Assembly (NCBI GenBank): GCA_002898315.1 | Contig: BEHV01000009.1 | Coordinates: 20,697 to 84,696 of the forward strand | Reading direction: 5' to 3' | DNA: 64,000 nucleotides | DNA from: a bacterium HR19 | GTDB lineage: Bacteria; Calescibacteriota; Calescibacteriia; Calescibacteriales; Calescibacteriaceae | Part shown: positions 38,372 to 48,245 of the stretch, piece after piece | How positions within the stretch are numbered: the stretch's first letter is position 1 | Layout of the letters: every line of letters starts with the position of its first letter | Made by a program: the position numbers and the translations under genes | The notes under the pieces: generated by a model | The model's input: only the letters and a program-made list of their open reading frames with translations | Told to the model about the DNA's origin: nothing | Databases searched by the model: none

Positions 38372-41300
38372 TCACTCCATTATAATTTTTATTTCAACTC
38401 TCCTGTTCTTCGGACTTCCTTTGCGAGATATATCAACAGGGAAGTTTGCTCCAAAGCCGATTACTTTTACAGGAAAAATAAGCCCTTTGTTAAAAAGAAA
38501 TTTCCTCACCTCATCTGCACGTCTATAAGAAAGCTCCATATTCCATTCATAACCACCCGTGTCATCTGTATGACCCTCTATTCTTATATCCTTTATCTTA
38601 CCGATATTTGATTTTACAAAAGATAGAACTTTTTCAATTTTCAGATACGCATCCTTTGGTAATGTATATGAATTGATCTGGAAATTATCTATAACCTGCT
38701 TGAAAATCACTCCTTCTCGGTCAATATAAACCTCAAGAGCACGAACCTTCGCAATCTCCTCAAGATTTATATCTCCCTCATATCCCTCACTAACACCGAA
38801 ATTCTTTCCTTCAAATTTCTCCTCCCTTTTCCATTCCTTACTTCTTGCTTTCTCTATGACTTTTTCTTCTTGGATTATCTCCGATTTAGATTTCATCACC
38901 TCTCCGCCTTTCACAGTTTTCTCTCCCTCAAATTTTTCCTGACCAGATTGTATATCTGGCTCGGTTTGAAGATTCTCCTTATTGCTCAACGATAATTCTC
39001 TTTCCTTCATAATCACTCCATACCACAGAACTTTTCCATAAGAAACATTTAGAGGATAAAAAGTATCTCCGACCTCTAACTCGTATCTTTCATATCCCTT
39101 TGCGGTAAGGTAATGTGTATCAAAGGAGAAAGATTTTTCTCCAAACTTTATTTTAATTTCTTTTTCTGCTGGCACACCATTTTCATCTGTTGAAAATACC
39201 ACGATTTGCGGGAGTGATCTATGCAAAACAATTTTGACATCTTTCATCTCTTCTGTTATCCATACTCTACCCATAGCGAAACCTTGGCATAATGCTATAA
39301 CTTGCCATGTTCCATAAGGTAAATCTAAAACACACTGCCCATCTTTTACACTATATGTTTTGAAAAGTTTATCAACCTGAACAATACAGTCAGATATTCT
39401 ACTTCCAAACTCATCTTCTAAAATCAAATTCACCTTAAAATATCTTATGTTTTCTATTTGGTATGAAGGGAGAATATTGAATCTTGCTGAAACGGAAAAT
39501 CTGAAATCAGGAACTCCTAAACTTTCGCCAAATCCTTTTCCTGCTCCAAACAGAACTGAAAAATCTTCAAAGTCCAAAAATATTCCTCCTCCAAGTTCAG
39601 CTCCTAAACGAAAATAAGAAAAATCAAAAGGCAAAAAAGAATTTAACTCAAGGACAGGAAAAATGTACTTGGTCAAGCTGTATCTCAAACCAAAAGAAAA
39701 TAAAGATATAAATGATACATCTTTTCCTGCATAAATAAATCCAAAATTGGTATGAAAGTTCTTCAAAGATAGGATGAAAATTCCAGAAGCTGAAAAAGGT
39801 CGGCTCCCAAAAAACTTCCCCTTATCTCCTGTTGGAAAAGATAAAAATGAATCAAAAGAGAAAGAAAAATTTTCCCTTTCAAATATATTTGCTCTTCCCC
39901 CAAAATATATATCTCCTAATGAAAAATTGACAGAATTTTTTGAACTCAAAAAAGAAAAAGGCAAAGATAAGTAAAGATTGATTTTAGGAAAAAGCGAATA
40001 CACAGCTCCAAAAAATAAAGGAAGAGCGTAATTTATGATTTTTTCCCTTGAAACCTCTTCATCACCCTTCAAAACCGCTCTATATAATGGAGAAGATACA
40101 TAAAAAGAAGAAAAATATATACGATATGAATTCTGCGGGAGAAAAGACGATGTCCTCACAAAATTGAACTCATCATACGAAGGCGTAAAAAAATGAAAGT
40201 TCAAAGCCCAAGAGTAAGAAAACAGAAATGTCAAAAATAAAAGAGAAAAGATTAGCAGAGAGAAAAATTTTCTCAAAACCCTGACAGAAAGAAATATTGC
40301 AAAGAAAATAAAGTAAGTGATTAAAAATTGAGTTGTATCAAACAAATGGCATCCACCCCCCCTCCATATTTCCCTTGGTTTCTTAACATAAAACCTTATT
40401 GGAACAGAAAGCTCTGGATTTGAAGGATCATCAGATATAAAGACAATCTCATCAATTATCTCTCCTTCAAGAGAATTCGTAGAAGATATAAGTATCTCAA
40501 GGGGAATAGATTGCCCCGGCTGAATATCAACAGAAGAAAAAGATAACTTTATAATATCACTTTTACCTCTTGTGAAAATTGAATATATCTGTAAAGGAAC
40601 AAGTCCGGTATTCTCCAAAGGAAAAACCAACTTCTTTTTCTCATCACTCCATAGTTCTCCTGCATCAATTTCATATCTTGCCAGACGGAGATAAGGATAG
40701 CCACCCTTACCCGAAACAGAAACAAAAAACCTTCTCATCTCAAATTGAGATAATCTTGAACTATTCGGAAAAAGGAAATCAAACTCAAAATTTGAAACAA
40801 AATCTGTTGCGGAATCCGGTGAAAAAATTACGGGTATGCTGACGCTATCGTTATAGTTCAGAGTCAAAGGTAGTGAGAAAGTTAATGAAAAACTAAAATA
40901 CCTCTGCTCCTCAAGAGATTTCACTCCACTTAAAATAAAAGGGAAATAACCAGAATTAGCAACAAATATATACGACTTTTTCTCTTTTCCAACCCTTGTG
41001 TATCCTAAATCTAAATTTTTTGGGAGAACAAGTTTAGGAAAGTATGCTCTGCCGAAAATTTGAAGTTCATACCGTGGTTCATCAGGAGCAGAAGAAACAA
41101 TAACAAGCTTATCTTCAAAATCCCCCTCTTTATCGGGACGAAAGTAGAGATTAAACGAGAAACTTTCATCAGGTTCAAGAAATATAGGAAACAGAACATC
41201 GTCTATGAAAAAATAAGGAGAACTTGTAGTTATACTCTTTATGATCAGCTTTTCGCCCCCCAAATTCTTTACTTCAACCTTAACAGAAGACGATTCCGAC

Positions 41301-42337
41301 GGGAATATGTATCCGAAATCAACAAATCTTGGTTGAACAGAAATCGTAGGGAAAGGGTTCTCAGTCCCTCTTCCCTTTAACCTCACAGCAAAAGTTCCCG
41401 CATTTGAGTAAAAAACAGAGAAAGAATCAAAGTAATCTGCGGAAACAGGATAAAAATAAACTGGCAGAAAAATTTTTTTTGACGGTAAAACCGAAACAGG
41501 AGAAGAAATCTGAACAGAAAAGCTTTGACTATATACTTTGGCTGATGTTATAACAAGTTCATAATCTCCATCGTTCTCTATCTCAATCAGAGAATTTTTT
41601 ACTCCCCCAACCCTCACCACTCCAAAATCTATCTCTTCACTGTATCTCGGTATGGGGAAGGCACCCTCTCCCGAAAAGTAGAAACTGGCAGAGATAGGAA
41701 ATGAGAAGATTTCAAAATCAGCTTTTAACCTTCCCGAAAAAACCTTACCTCTTCCTGCAAGCTCATACGGGATACGGAATTTAAGAACACATCTTGTAGT
41801 ATCACGCGGACTGATATAAGTTAATTCACATGAAAAAGATATAAACTCAAAGTCACCTTCAAAACCGTAGTTCTTGAAAAACGCGGGTGAGAAAAACGAG
41901 CGATTGTAAAAACTCAAACTCAATTCAAGATTTCCTCCCATAAGAACTTTCCCCAAATATGAAGAAGATGGTTCAGAAAAAACCGAACTTTGAGGGTCTA
42001 TTCCTTCACCTTGCACAAAAAATTTATCTCCAGAAGTAGAAGAGATAGATGCAAAATAAACCGTTTGCTGAGATGGGTAGAATAAGACGGAGATAGGATC
42101 AGAAGACACAAATGTGGTTTCAAGGGTATATGTGGATGAGAAAGAGAAAGCTTGTTCAGGTTGAGAAAGAAAAATCTGAAAACCCGTATTAGAAAATTTT
42201 AACTTGCATTCGTATTGTGTATTTAAAGGTACAGAACCACAGAAAAAATTTGTGTAAGAAAAAGCCAGATGGAATTGGGCAAAACACCCATAAATCGCAA
42301 AACTTATTTTAGCAAAAAAACGGAATATTTTAAGCAT
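38372..42337 (-). CDS. Giant surface protein: ASH/Ig repeats, internal membrane segment, beta-barrel, OmpA domain
   Basis: A protein of about 1,321 residues. It opens with a signal peptide (MLKIFRFFAKISFAIYGCF). Residues to about 650 are repeated Ig-like modules of the ASH/choice-of-anchor-D type (for example FVDFGYIFPSESSSVKVEV). At about residue 663 comes WRGGGCHLF, a hydrophobic helix and RVLRKF, resembling a C-terminal sorting tail. This is followed without a stop by a second signal-like segment (FFSLLIFSLLFLTFLFSYSWA), a beta-barrel region, a PEGA/carboxypeptidase-regulatory-like module, a charged linker and a C-terminal OmpA peptidoglycan-binding domain (RIEGHTDDTGGYEWNMELS). The frame is open to ATG 42364; 42337 best fits the signal peptide. 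Confidence 0.8.
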   Translation of the reverse strand: MLKIFRFFAKISFAIYGCFAQFHLAFSYTNFFCGSVPLNTQYECKLKFSNTGFQIFLSQPEQAFSFSSTYTLETTFVSSDPISVLFYPSQQTVYFASISSTSGDKFFVQGEGIDPQSSVFSEPSSSYLGKVLMGGNLELSLSFYNRSFFSPAFFKNYGFEGDFEFISFSCELTYISPRDTTRCVLKFRIPYELAGRGKVFSGRLKADFEIFSFPISASFYFSGEGAFPIPRYSEEIDFGVVRVGGVKNSLIEIENDGDYELVITSAKVYSQSFSVQISSPVSVLPSKKIFLPVYFYPVSADYFDSFSVFYSNAGTFAVRLKGRGTENPFPTISVQPRFVDFGYIFPSESSSVKVEVKNLGGEKLIIKSITTSSPYFFIDDVLFPIFLEPDESFSFNLYFRPDKEGDFEDKLVIVSSAPDEPRYELQIFGRAYFPKLVLPKNLDLGYTRVGKEKKSYIFVANSGYFPFILSGVKSLEEQRYFSFSLTFSLPLTLNYNDSVSIPVIFSPDSATDFVSNFEFDFLFPNSSRLSQFEMRRFFVSVSGKGGYPYLRLARYEIDAGELWSDEKKKLVFPLENTGLVPLQIYSIFTRGKSDIIKLSFSSVDIQPGQSIPLEILISSTNSLEGEIIDEIVFISDDPSNPELSVPIRFYVKKPREIWRGGGCHLFDTTQFLITYFIFFAIFLSVRVLRKFFSLLIFSLLFLTFLFSYSWALNFHFFTPSYDEFNFVRTSSFLPQNSYRIYFSSFYVSSPLYRAVLKGDEEVSREKIINYALPLFFGAVYSLFPKINLYLSLPFSFLSSKNSVNFSLGDIYFGGRANIFERENFSFSFDSFLSFPTGDKGKFFGSRPFSASGIFILSLKNFHTNFGFIYAGKDVSFISLFSFGLRYSLTKYIFPVLELNSFLPFDFSYFRLGAELGGGIFLDFEDFSVLFGAGKGFGESLGVPDFRFSVSARFNILPSYQIENIRYFKVNLILEDEFGSRISDCIVQVDKLFKTYSVKDGQCVLDLPYGTWQVIALCQGFAMGRVWITEEMKDVKIVLHRSLPQIVVFSTDENGVPAEKEIKIKFGEKSFSFDTHYLTAKGYERYELEVGDTFYPLNVSYGKVLWYGVIMKERELSLSNKENLQTEPDIQSGQEKFEGEKTVKGGEVMKSKSEIIQEEKVIEKARSKEWKREEKFEGKNFGVSEGYEGDINLEEIAKVRALEVYIDREGVIFKQVIDNFQINSYTLPKDAYLKIEKVLSFVKSNIGKIKDIRIEGHTDDTGGYEWNMELSYRRADEVRKFLFNKGLIFPVKVIGFGANFPVDISRKGSPKNRRVEIKIIME

Positions 42338-42370
42338 AGTAGAACTCATATTAAATTTAGTCATTGCGGT

Positions 42371-43045
42371 ATGAAAACTTTTCGCCCACTTATATTTTTT
42401 TTCTTATTTCTCAGTGCGGTTGGAAGTTATCTTGCAATATTTATAGCTCCCCCTGATAAACTGCAAGGAGATGCCCAAAGAATAATGTATATTCATGTTC
42501 CGAGCGCTTGGATTGGACCATCATTCATCATAATATCTGCTATCGCATCAGTAATATATATAACCAAAAAGAGAAACTGGGCTGACTATTTCGCGTGGTC
42601 ATTTGCAAAAGTAGGAGCAGTATTTACATTCATCGCATTAGCCACTGGCTCAATCTGGGGAAGACCCATCTGGGGCGTGTGGTGGGTATGGGAAGCAAGG
42701 TTGACGACAACCCTCATCCTCTTTCTCATATACATAGCATATATACTGAGCGGAATTGAAAAAAGCACAAGGGAGAAAACAAAAAGATTGAGAGCAACTA
42801 TATCTATAATAGGAGCTGCAAATGTTCCCTTGATATGGTTTTCAGTAAAAATATGGAGGACATTACATCAGGAATTTTCTATAATAAGGAAAGGAGGACC
42901 TTCAATCTCTCCTGAAATGCTAAAAGTTCTTCTTTTCAACATCTCGGTAATATTTATATCTGCTGTACTCCTTGCAGTATATGATGCTGTAAAGAATTAC
43001 TCTAAAAACCTCTCGCAAGCTCATCAACAAATGAAACAACTTTAG
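42371..43045 (+). CDS. ccmC: Heme exporter CcmC-like protein
   Basis: The 224-residue protein has six predicted membrane helices, a heme-ligand region IMYIHVPSAWIG, and the WWD-like motif WGRPIWGVWWVWEARLTT. The fifth residue from the end of the classic WGTWWxWD motif is Glu rather than Asp. CcmC transfers heme to CcmE in system I cytochrome c maturation. No other ccm gene is in the window. ATG 42371 opens with the typical first helix; the open frame upstream is antisense to the giant surface gene. Its 3' end overlaps the opposite gene by 44 bp. Confidence 0.88.
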   Translation: MKTFRPLIFFFLFLSAVGSYLAIFIAPPDKLQGDAQRIMYIHVPSAWIGPSFIIISAIASVIYITKKRNWADYFAWSFAKVGAVFTFIALATGSIWGRPIWGVWWVWEARLTTTLILFLIYIAYILSGIEKSTREKTKRLRATISIIGAANVPLIWFSVKIWRTLHQEFSIIRKGGPSISPEMLKVLLFNISVIFISAVLLAVYDAVKNYSKNLSQAHQQMKQL

Positions 43046-44060
43046 AAAATGTCAAGATAAATTCAAAACTCTCATTTGAAGTTGATATGTAATCTCTCAA
43101 AGATTGGAGCGACTCTCTGAAATTTCCTCTCGCAAAGTTTATCTCCCCTATTCTTCTCATAGCTGGCCACATGAAAGGATCACTTTCAAGAGACATAGAA
43201 AGACGGCTCAACTCATTATCGGAAAAATCTCTGTAAAATTGTGAAGCAGTAAAAATCTTTACCGCATCTAATCTTTTAGCAGATTTGCCCGGCAGGAGAA
43301 TGCTCAATATATCACTTGCGACTTTAACCCTTTCATCTTCAACAAATTCATTCTCTGTGATAAAATCCGGTCCCTTTTTCATCAAAAACCGCAAGATACA
43401 AGATAAACCATCATGTATCCTTCCCTTTTCAAGAAAATCAACTCCGATATAAAACCATAAACCAACCTGAGAAGGGTCGCTTACTATGTTCTCTATGGCA
43501 AAGTTAGAATTAATCTTTTCTCCGACCTTCAGCTTCGCAAGAACATCAGAGATTTTGTTTATGCTATCTTGTGGGAAATTATATTTTATCGGATTGAATT
43601 TAGATTTAGCTTTCGCAACCGAAGAAATGTAAAGACGCACCATTCTTGAAACATAAGTTTTCGCTTCATAGATAACCTCAGGCAGAAAAGAAAAGGCAAA
43701 ACTATCTATGATATAGTAATCTTTACCCTTAATAAAACCGCTCTGCTTTGAAAGTATATTGATATAAAATACTATCCTCCTTCCATCTTTACCTCTTTTA
43801 AATTTTGAAAGAACGATAAAATCAGAAGAAGGAAATTTTTCCTCTTCAATAAACTGAGCCGGCAAAGAATCTTTTTTTAGTTCAAGATGAATTGCCCTGC
43901 CAAAAGTTCTTGAAATCCAATCAATATCTTTATCTTGTGAGATATTTTTCGGCAGAGCAACTACAACATCTCCGTTCTGAGCAAAGACATCATCTACCAA
44001 AAACAGAAAAAAACAGAAGAAGATAAAAAAATAGTAAGTTTTCTTTTTCCCATCAAGCAT
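43002..44060 (-). CDS. Secreted protein of unknown function with TPR-like C-terminus
   Basis: The 352-residue protein has a signal peptide (FFIFFCFFLFLVDDVFAQ). The N-terminal half contains a mixed alpha/beta part (VVVALPKNISQDKDIDWISRTFG and DFIVLSKFKRGKDG), loosely like periplasmic CsgG/FlgO-type domains. The C-terminal half is helical with TPR-like repeats (WFYIGVDFLEKGRIHDGLSC, then RRIGEINFARGNFRESLQ). I do not recognise a named family. It converges with ccmC and overlaps it by 44 bp. A TATAAT lies 13 nt before its ATG. Confidence 0.65.
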   Translation of the reverse strand: MLDGKKKTYYFFIFFCFFLFLVDDVFAQNGDVVVALPKNISQDKDIDWISRTFGRAIHLELKKDSLPAQFIEEEKFPSSDFIVLSKFKRGKDGRRIVFYINILSKQSGFIKGKDYYIIDSFAFSFLPEVIYEAKTYVSRMVRLYISSVAKAKSKFNPIKYNFPQDSINKISDVLAKLKVGEKINSNFAIENIVSDPSQVGLWFYIGVDFLEKGRIHDGLSCILRFLMKKGPDFITENEFVEDERVKVASDILSILLPGKSAKRLDAVKIFTASQFYRDFSDNELSRLSMSLESDPFMWPAMRRIGEINFARGNFRESLQSLRDYISTSNESFEFILTFSKVVSFVDELARGF

Positions 44061-44114
44061 ATCAAAAAAATCAATTATAACTCACCTTCAATTACTTTTG
44101 AGTAATAAAAAATT

Positions 44115-45101
44115 ATGAATTACAAAGAAATTTTTGTTTTTTTAGGAGCTTTGATATTTGATATTCTGCTCGGAGAACCTCACATCAAAATCCACCCCGT
44201 ATATATTACCGGAAAAATATTAGAGAAAATTGAAAAGATAGCAACAGATAAAAAAAATGGACAAAAAAAGGAAAGTAGGATTCAGAAAACCTTTGAACTC
44301 CTCTTTGGAGCAATTCTGATAGCAGCAGGAATTTTAATATATTTATCTCTCTACTTGGTCTCAAAAAAAATAGCTCAAAAAATTTGGGAATTAGCAGATA
44401 TAAAAGTGTTTGAAATTTTCGTTGATATATTTTTTCTGAAAACGACATTTTCTATAAAGTCGCTCAAAGACCACGCTCAAGATGTTCTGAACTCTCTCAA
44501 AAAAAACGATATAAAAAAAGCAAGAGAGAACACATCAAAGATAGTCAGCAGGAATACAAAAGAGCTTGAAAAACCACATATTATATCAGCTACGATAGAG
44601 AGTGTTTCGGAAAACCTGGTAGATAGCGTTATAGCCCCTTTATTATTCTTCTTGCTCGCTGGCATAGAAGGAGCAATCATATATAGAGTCATAAACACAC
44701 TTGATGCGATGGTGGGATACAAAAACGAAAAATATAAATATATCGGATTCATTCCAGCAAAGATTGATGATATTTTGAACTTTATTCCCGCAAGAATATC
44801 CGCACTCATTATAATATTTTCTGCAATACTTAAAAAATACGACTGGAAAAGCGGAGTTGAAAATTTGAAAAAGTTCAAGAAATCAACTCCAAGTCCGAAC
44901 TCGTGGATACCGATAACACTCTTTGGAGGAATACTCAAAATAAAACTTGAAAAAATAGGATACTATTCAATAGGTGAATTTGAACTCCCTCAAAGTGAAG
45001 AAAAAATAGAAGAAGCAATAAAACTTATGATGACATCATCGCTGGTATTCATATTCTTCTTTATTGTGCCAATTCTTTTGGTATTAGAGAGCATAAAATA
45101 G
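44115..45101 (+). CDS. cbiB: Adenosylcobinamide-phosphate synthase CbiB/CobD
   Basis: This 328-residue integral membrane protein attaches aminopropanol (or its phosphate) to cobyric acid in B12 synthesis. Family motifs are FDILLGEPHIKIHPV at the start, VSRNTKELEKPHIISATIES, and SENLVDSVIAPLLFF. Four to five hydrophobic segments fit the family, and length is normal. No other cobalamin gene is adjacent. The 54 bp upstream are too short for a cobalamin riboswitch. Confidence 0.93.
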   Translation: MNYKEIFVFLGALIFDILLGEPHIKIHPVYITGKILEKIEKIATDKKNGQKKESRIQKTFELLFGAILIAAGILIYLSLYLVSKKIAQKIWELADIKVFEIFVDIFFLKTTFSIKSLKDHAQDVLNSLKKNDIKKARENTSKIVSRNTKELEKPHIISATIESVSENLVDSVIAPLLFFLLAGIEGAIIYRVINTLDAMVGYKNEKYKYIGFIPAKIDDILNFIPARISALIIIFSAILKKYDWKSGVENLKKFKKSTPSPNSWIPITLFGGILKIKLEKIGYYSIGEFELPQSEEKIEEAIKLMMTSSLVFIFFFIVPILLVLESIK

Positions 45102-45142
45102 ACAGAAAAAGCACAAAAAATAAAAAAACGAACTAAATTTTT

Positions 45143-46957
45143 ATGATGATAGTAAATTGGTTGATAGGTGGTCCCCAGGGAATGGGGGTTGACACCTCAG
45201 CAAACTCGTTTGCAAGGTCCTGCGCATACGCAGGATACTGGGTCTTTGGAAAAAGAGAATATCACTCAAACATAACAGGTGAGCACTCATATTTCATTGT
45301 CACAGTTTCAGACAAACCTGTTCATTCTTTCAGAGATAAGTTAGATGTTCTCTCAACATCTGACGAAAGAACCCTGAGACTACACATAAATGATGTAAAA
45401 AGTGGTGGAGCGGTGATTTATGACGCAGAAATATCTCTTGAAGCGTTGAACATAAAAAGAGATGACTTAGTTTTTGTTCCCATAAAATACAATGAAATCA
45501 TAAAAGAGACAGCTGAAAAATTCGGTCTTGGTGATGTAAAGAAACTTCAGGTTATGAGAAACTCAATATGCGTTTTCGCTTCCGCCGGACTTTTAGAACT
45601 TCCCGCAGAATGTGTTGAGGAATCTATGAAACACATATTCACCGGGAAAAGAACAAAAGTCCTTGAACCAAATAAGTATGCTGGACTTGTAGCGTATAAA
45701 TATGCACAAAGTTTTTCACACAAAATAGAAAAAAAGCTACCCAAAAGAGAAGTAGAAACAAAAAGAGTTATACTGACAGGAACGCAAGCAACAGCACTTG
45801 GGAAACTTGCAGCAGGATGCAGATTTCAGACATACTACCCCATAACCCCAGCAACAGATGAAAGCGAATTTTTGGAGTCAATCGCAAAAAAGTATAACAT
45901 GGTTGTGATTCAAGCAGAAGATGAAATAGCAGCTATAACTATGTCAATAGGTGCATCATTAGCCGGCGCAAGAGCTTCATCTTCAACATCTGGACCAGGC
46001 TTTTCTCTTATGGCAGAAGCATTAGGTTGGGCAGGAATGAACGAGGTACCAATAGTAGTAATAGATTACCAAAGGGGCGGACCGTCAACCGGGCTTCCAA
46101 CAAGACACGAGCAGGGAGACCTCAAATTTGCAATATATGCAGGACACGGTGAATTCCCAAGAATAGTTCTCTCTCCCGGAGATATTGAAGAGGCATTCTA
46201 CATAGTAGTTGACGCCTTCAACCTCGCTGAAAAATATCAGTGCCCAGTTATAGTCCTTGAAGATAAACTTCTCGCAAACAGTGTGAAAACTATAAATCAA
46301 CTTGACCTATCAAAATTGAAAATAGAAAGAGGGAAAATACTCTACGACTCACAAAACGGGAAAATGTTAAAAAAGTTCAAGAGGTTTGAATTCTCAGAAG
46401 ACGGAATATCTCCGCGCGTGTTTTTAGGACATGAAGGATTTATATTCTGGAACTCTGGAGATGAACACGATGAATTTGGACACATAACAGAAGACCCAGA
46501 AAACAGATTGAGAATGCACGAAAAGAGGCTGAAAAAACTCCAAAAAATAGTAGAAGAAACCCCAGTGGAGAAAAAAATAGGAGAATTTGGCAACCCAGAT
46601 AGCAAATTCGTCGTTGTAACATGGGGTTCAACAGTTGGAGTAGCTCTATCAGCATTAGAAGAACTAAAAGAAGAAAAAGGAGTAGAACTCTTTCTCCTTC
46701 AGATAAAAATGATTCACCCACTTGACGCAGAACTCGTAAAGTCAAAAATAAAAGGGAAGGTCAAAATAGCCGTTGAAAATAATTATTCGGGACAGCTCGC
46801 AAGTCATATAACAGAGAAAACGGGAGAGTTCTTTGACCACCTCATCTTGAAGTGGACAGGTCGTCCCATATCTCACGACGAACTCATATCCGCACTTGAA
46901 AAGATAATAAAAATGAACTATAAAGAAAAAAGATTGGTTCTGAGCGCAGGAATATAA
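45143..46957 (+). CDS. korA: 2-oxoacid:ferredoxin oxidoreductase, fused gamma-alpha subunit
   Basis: The 604-residue protein begins with the gamma domain (WLIGGPQGMGVDTSANSFA, residues 5-190) followed by the alpha domain with TYYPITPATDESEFLES and the core GASLAGARASSSTSGPGFSLMAE. It converts 2-oxoglutarate or another 2-oxoacid with CoA to the acyl-CoA while reducing ferredoxin. The fused gamma-alpha layout and the two-gene operon match the KorAB class. The start could be the second of two adjacent ATGs (45146). TAAATT lies just upstream. korB follows after 37 nt. Confidence 0.93.
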   Translation: MMIVNWLIGGPQGMGVDTSANSFARSCAYAGYWVFGKREYHSNITGEHSYFIVTVSDKPVHSFRDKLDVLSTSDERTLRLHINDVKSGGAVIYDAEISLEALNIKRDDLVFVPIKYNEIIKETAEKFGLGDVKKLQVMRNSICVFASAGLLELPAECVEESMKHIFTGKRTKVLEPNKYAGLVAYKYAQSFSHKIEKKLPKREVETKRVILTGTQATALGKLAAGCRFQTYYPITPATDESEFLESIAKKYNMVVIQAEDEIAAITMSIGASLAGARASSSTSGPGFSLMAEALGWAGMNEVPIVVIDYQRGGPSTGLPTRHEQGDLKFAIYAGHGEFPRIVLSPGDIEEAFYIVVDAFNLAEKYQCPVIVLEDKLLANSVKTINQLDLSKLKIERGKILYDSQNGKMLKKFKRFEFSEDGISPRVFLGHEGFIFWNSGDEHDEFGHITEDPENRLRMHEKRLKKLQKIVEETPVEKKIGEFGNPDSKFVVVTWGSTVGVALSALEELKEEKGVELFLLQIKMIHPLDAELVKSKIKGKVKIAVENNYSGQLASHITEKTGEFFDHLILKWTGRPISHDELISALEKIIKMNYKEKRLVLSAGI

Positions 46958-46994
46958 AAGATAGATTTAAAAAAGAGGAAGGAGGTGAAAAAAT

Positions 46995-47888
46995 ATGCAG
47001 AACTTCCAGAGTATATATAGGTCTGATGTTGAGTCAGATTGGTGTCCCGGGTGTGGTGATTTCGGGATACTATCAGCAATAACTCAGGCACTCGGAGAAT
47101 TAGAAATACCTCCGTGGAAATGCGCAATATTTTCTGGAATAGGATGTTCGGGAAAAACACCGCACTTCATAAACGCTTACGGAATCCATACCCTTCACGG
47201 CAGACCGCTCCCATTCGCAATAGGAGCGAAAATGGCAAACCCTTCTCTAACAGTGATAGCTATAAGCGGAGATGGAGATGGCTATGGTATAGGAGCAGGA
47301 CACTTTGTAAATGCGGGTAGAAGAAATGTAGATATAACATATATCGTTCATAATAACGGTGTTTATGGTCTGACAAAAGGGCAGGCATCTCCTACGCTAA
47401 AAAGAGGAGTACAACCAAAATCTTTGAAATACCCAAATCTCAACGATATGGTAAATCCCATAGCACTTGCTCTTGCGTCCGGATACTCCTTCGTTGCAAG
47501 GGGATTTGCCTACAATGTCAAACACCTCAAAGAAATCATAAAACAAGCAGTAATTCACAAGGGATTAGCTCTTATAGATGTCTTGCAACCCTGCCCGGTT
47601 TTCAACACAGTAGATACAAAAGAAAAATATATGGAAAGAATAAAGATTTTAGATGGGAATGAGTTCCCTACAACTGATATAAAAAAGGCATTTGAAAAAG
47701 CACTTGATGAAGAAAACCTGTGGATAGGAATATTTTATAAAAACCCCGAAAAACAGACATACGAAGAAAGATACTCAGAGATTTTAAGTTCATATCCTTC
47801 TGAATGCCCTGCAAATCTGAAAATGTCTGATGAAAAAGGTAACCCCACAACAGATATTTCGGAAGTCCTCAACAACTTCCTATGCTGA
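46995..47888 (+). CDS. korB: 2-oxoacid:ferredoxin oxidoreductase beta subunit
   Basis: The 297-residue TPP-binding subunit has the cluster-ligand Cys in DWCPGCGDFGI and GIGCSGKTPHF. The TPP/Mg motif is GDGDGYGIGAGHFVNAGRRN, followed by NGVYGLTKGQASPT. It completes the enzyme with the upstream gamma-alpha subunit. A very strong Shine-Dalgarno (GGAAGGAGGTG) precedes the ATG. Unlike many Kor/Por complexes, no separate delta ferredoxin gene is present. Confidence 0.95.
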   Translation: MQNFQSIYRSDVESDWCPGCGDFGILSAITQALGELEIPPWKCAIFSGIGCSGKTPHFINAYGIHTLHGRPLPFAIGAKMANPSLTVIAISGDGDGYGIGAGHFVNAGRRNVDITYIVHNNGVYGLTKGQASPTLKRGVQPKSLKYPNLNDMVNPIALALASGYSFVARGFAYNVKHLKEIIKQAVIHKGLALIDVLQPCPVFNTVDTKEKYMERIKILDGNEFPTTDIKKAFEKALDEENLWIGIFYKNPEKQTYEERYSEILSSYPSECPANLKMSDEKGNPTTDISEVLNNFLC

Positions 47889-47895
47889 AAATTTT

Positions 47896-47901
47896 TATAA
47901 T
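47896..47901 (+). promoter_or_regulatory. Consensus -10 TATAAT for a leaderless ftsB-like transcript
   Basis: TATAAT overlaps the end of the korB intergenic space and is followed by exactly 8 nt and ATG 47910. There is no Shine-Dalgarno sequence. Confidence 0.5.
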
Positions 47902-47909
47902 TTATCTTT

Positions 47910-48245
47910 ATGAGAATTCCAAAAATATTTTTCATCTTGTTCTCAATATCGTTTCTCATCTCCCTATACCTTCTGCTTGATGAAGAAGGTATCTTCACAT
48001 TTATTTACCAGAAGAAGAAAATAGAAGAACTTGAAGAAAGAATAACAAGTTTAGAAAATGAAATTTCTGAAATAAAAACAAAAATAGACCTGATCACAAA
48101 AGGAGATTTATTGTACTTAGAACATGTTTTCAGAAAATTCGGATGGGTTAAGAAAGGTGAGAAAATATTGAAGATTGAAGAATCTTCTCCTCCTGCTTAC
48201 GAACAAAATCATGGTCAATACCACGAATTGAAAAATCAAGAGTAA
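47910..48245 (+). CDS. FtsB/DivIC-like septum formation protein
   Basis: The 111-residue protein has one N-terminal membrane helix (FFILFSISFLISLYLLL), a coiled coil (KKKIEELEERITSLENEIS) and the family end box EHVFRKFGWVKKGEKILKI. FtsB and DivIC hold together the FtsQLB cell-division complex. Its last 98 bp overlap the opposite-strand ATPase gene. It is downstream of korB but appears to have its own -10 box. Confidence 0.85.
   Translation: MRIPKIFFILFSISFLISLYLLLDEEGIFTFIYQKKKIEELEERITSLENEISEIKTKIDLITKGDLLYLEHVFRKFGWVKKGEKILKIEESSPPAYEQNHGQYHELKNQE

Noticed and set aside
44061-44114. Possible cobalamin riboswitch before cbiB
   Set aside because: Only 54 bp separate the two genes, too short for the element, and no B12-box-like sequence is visible.
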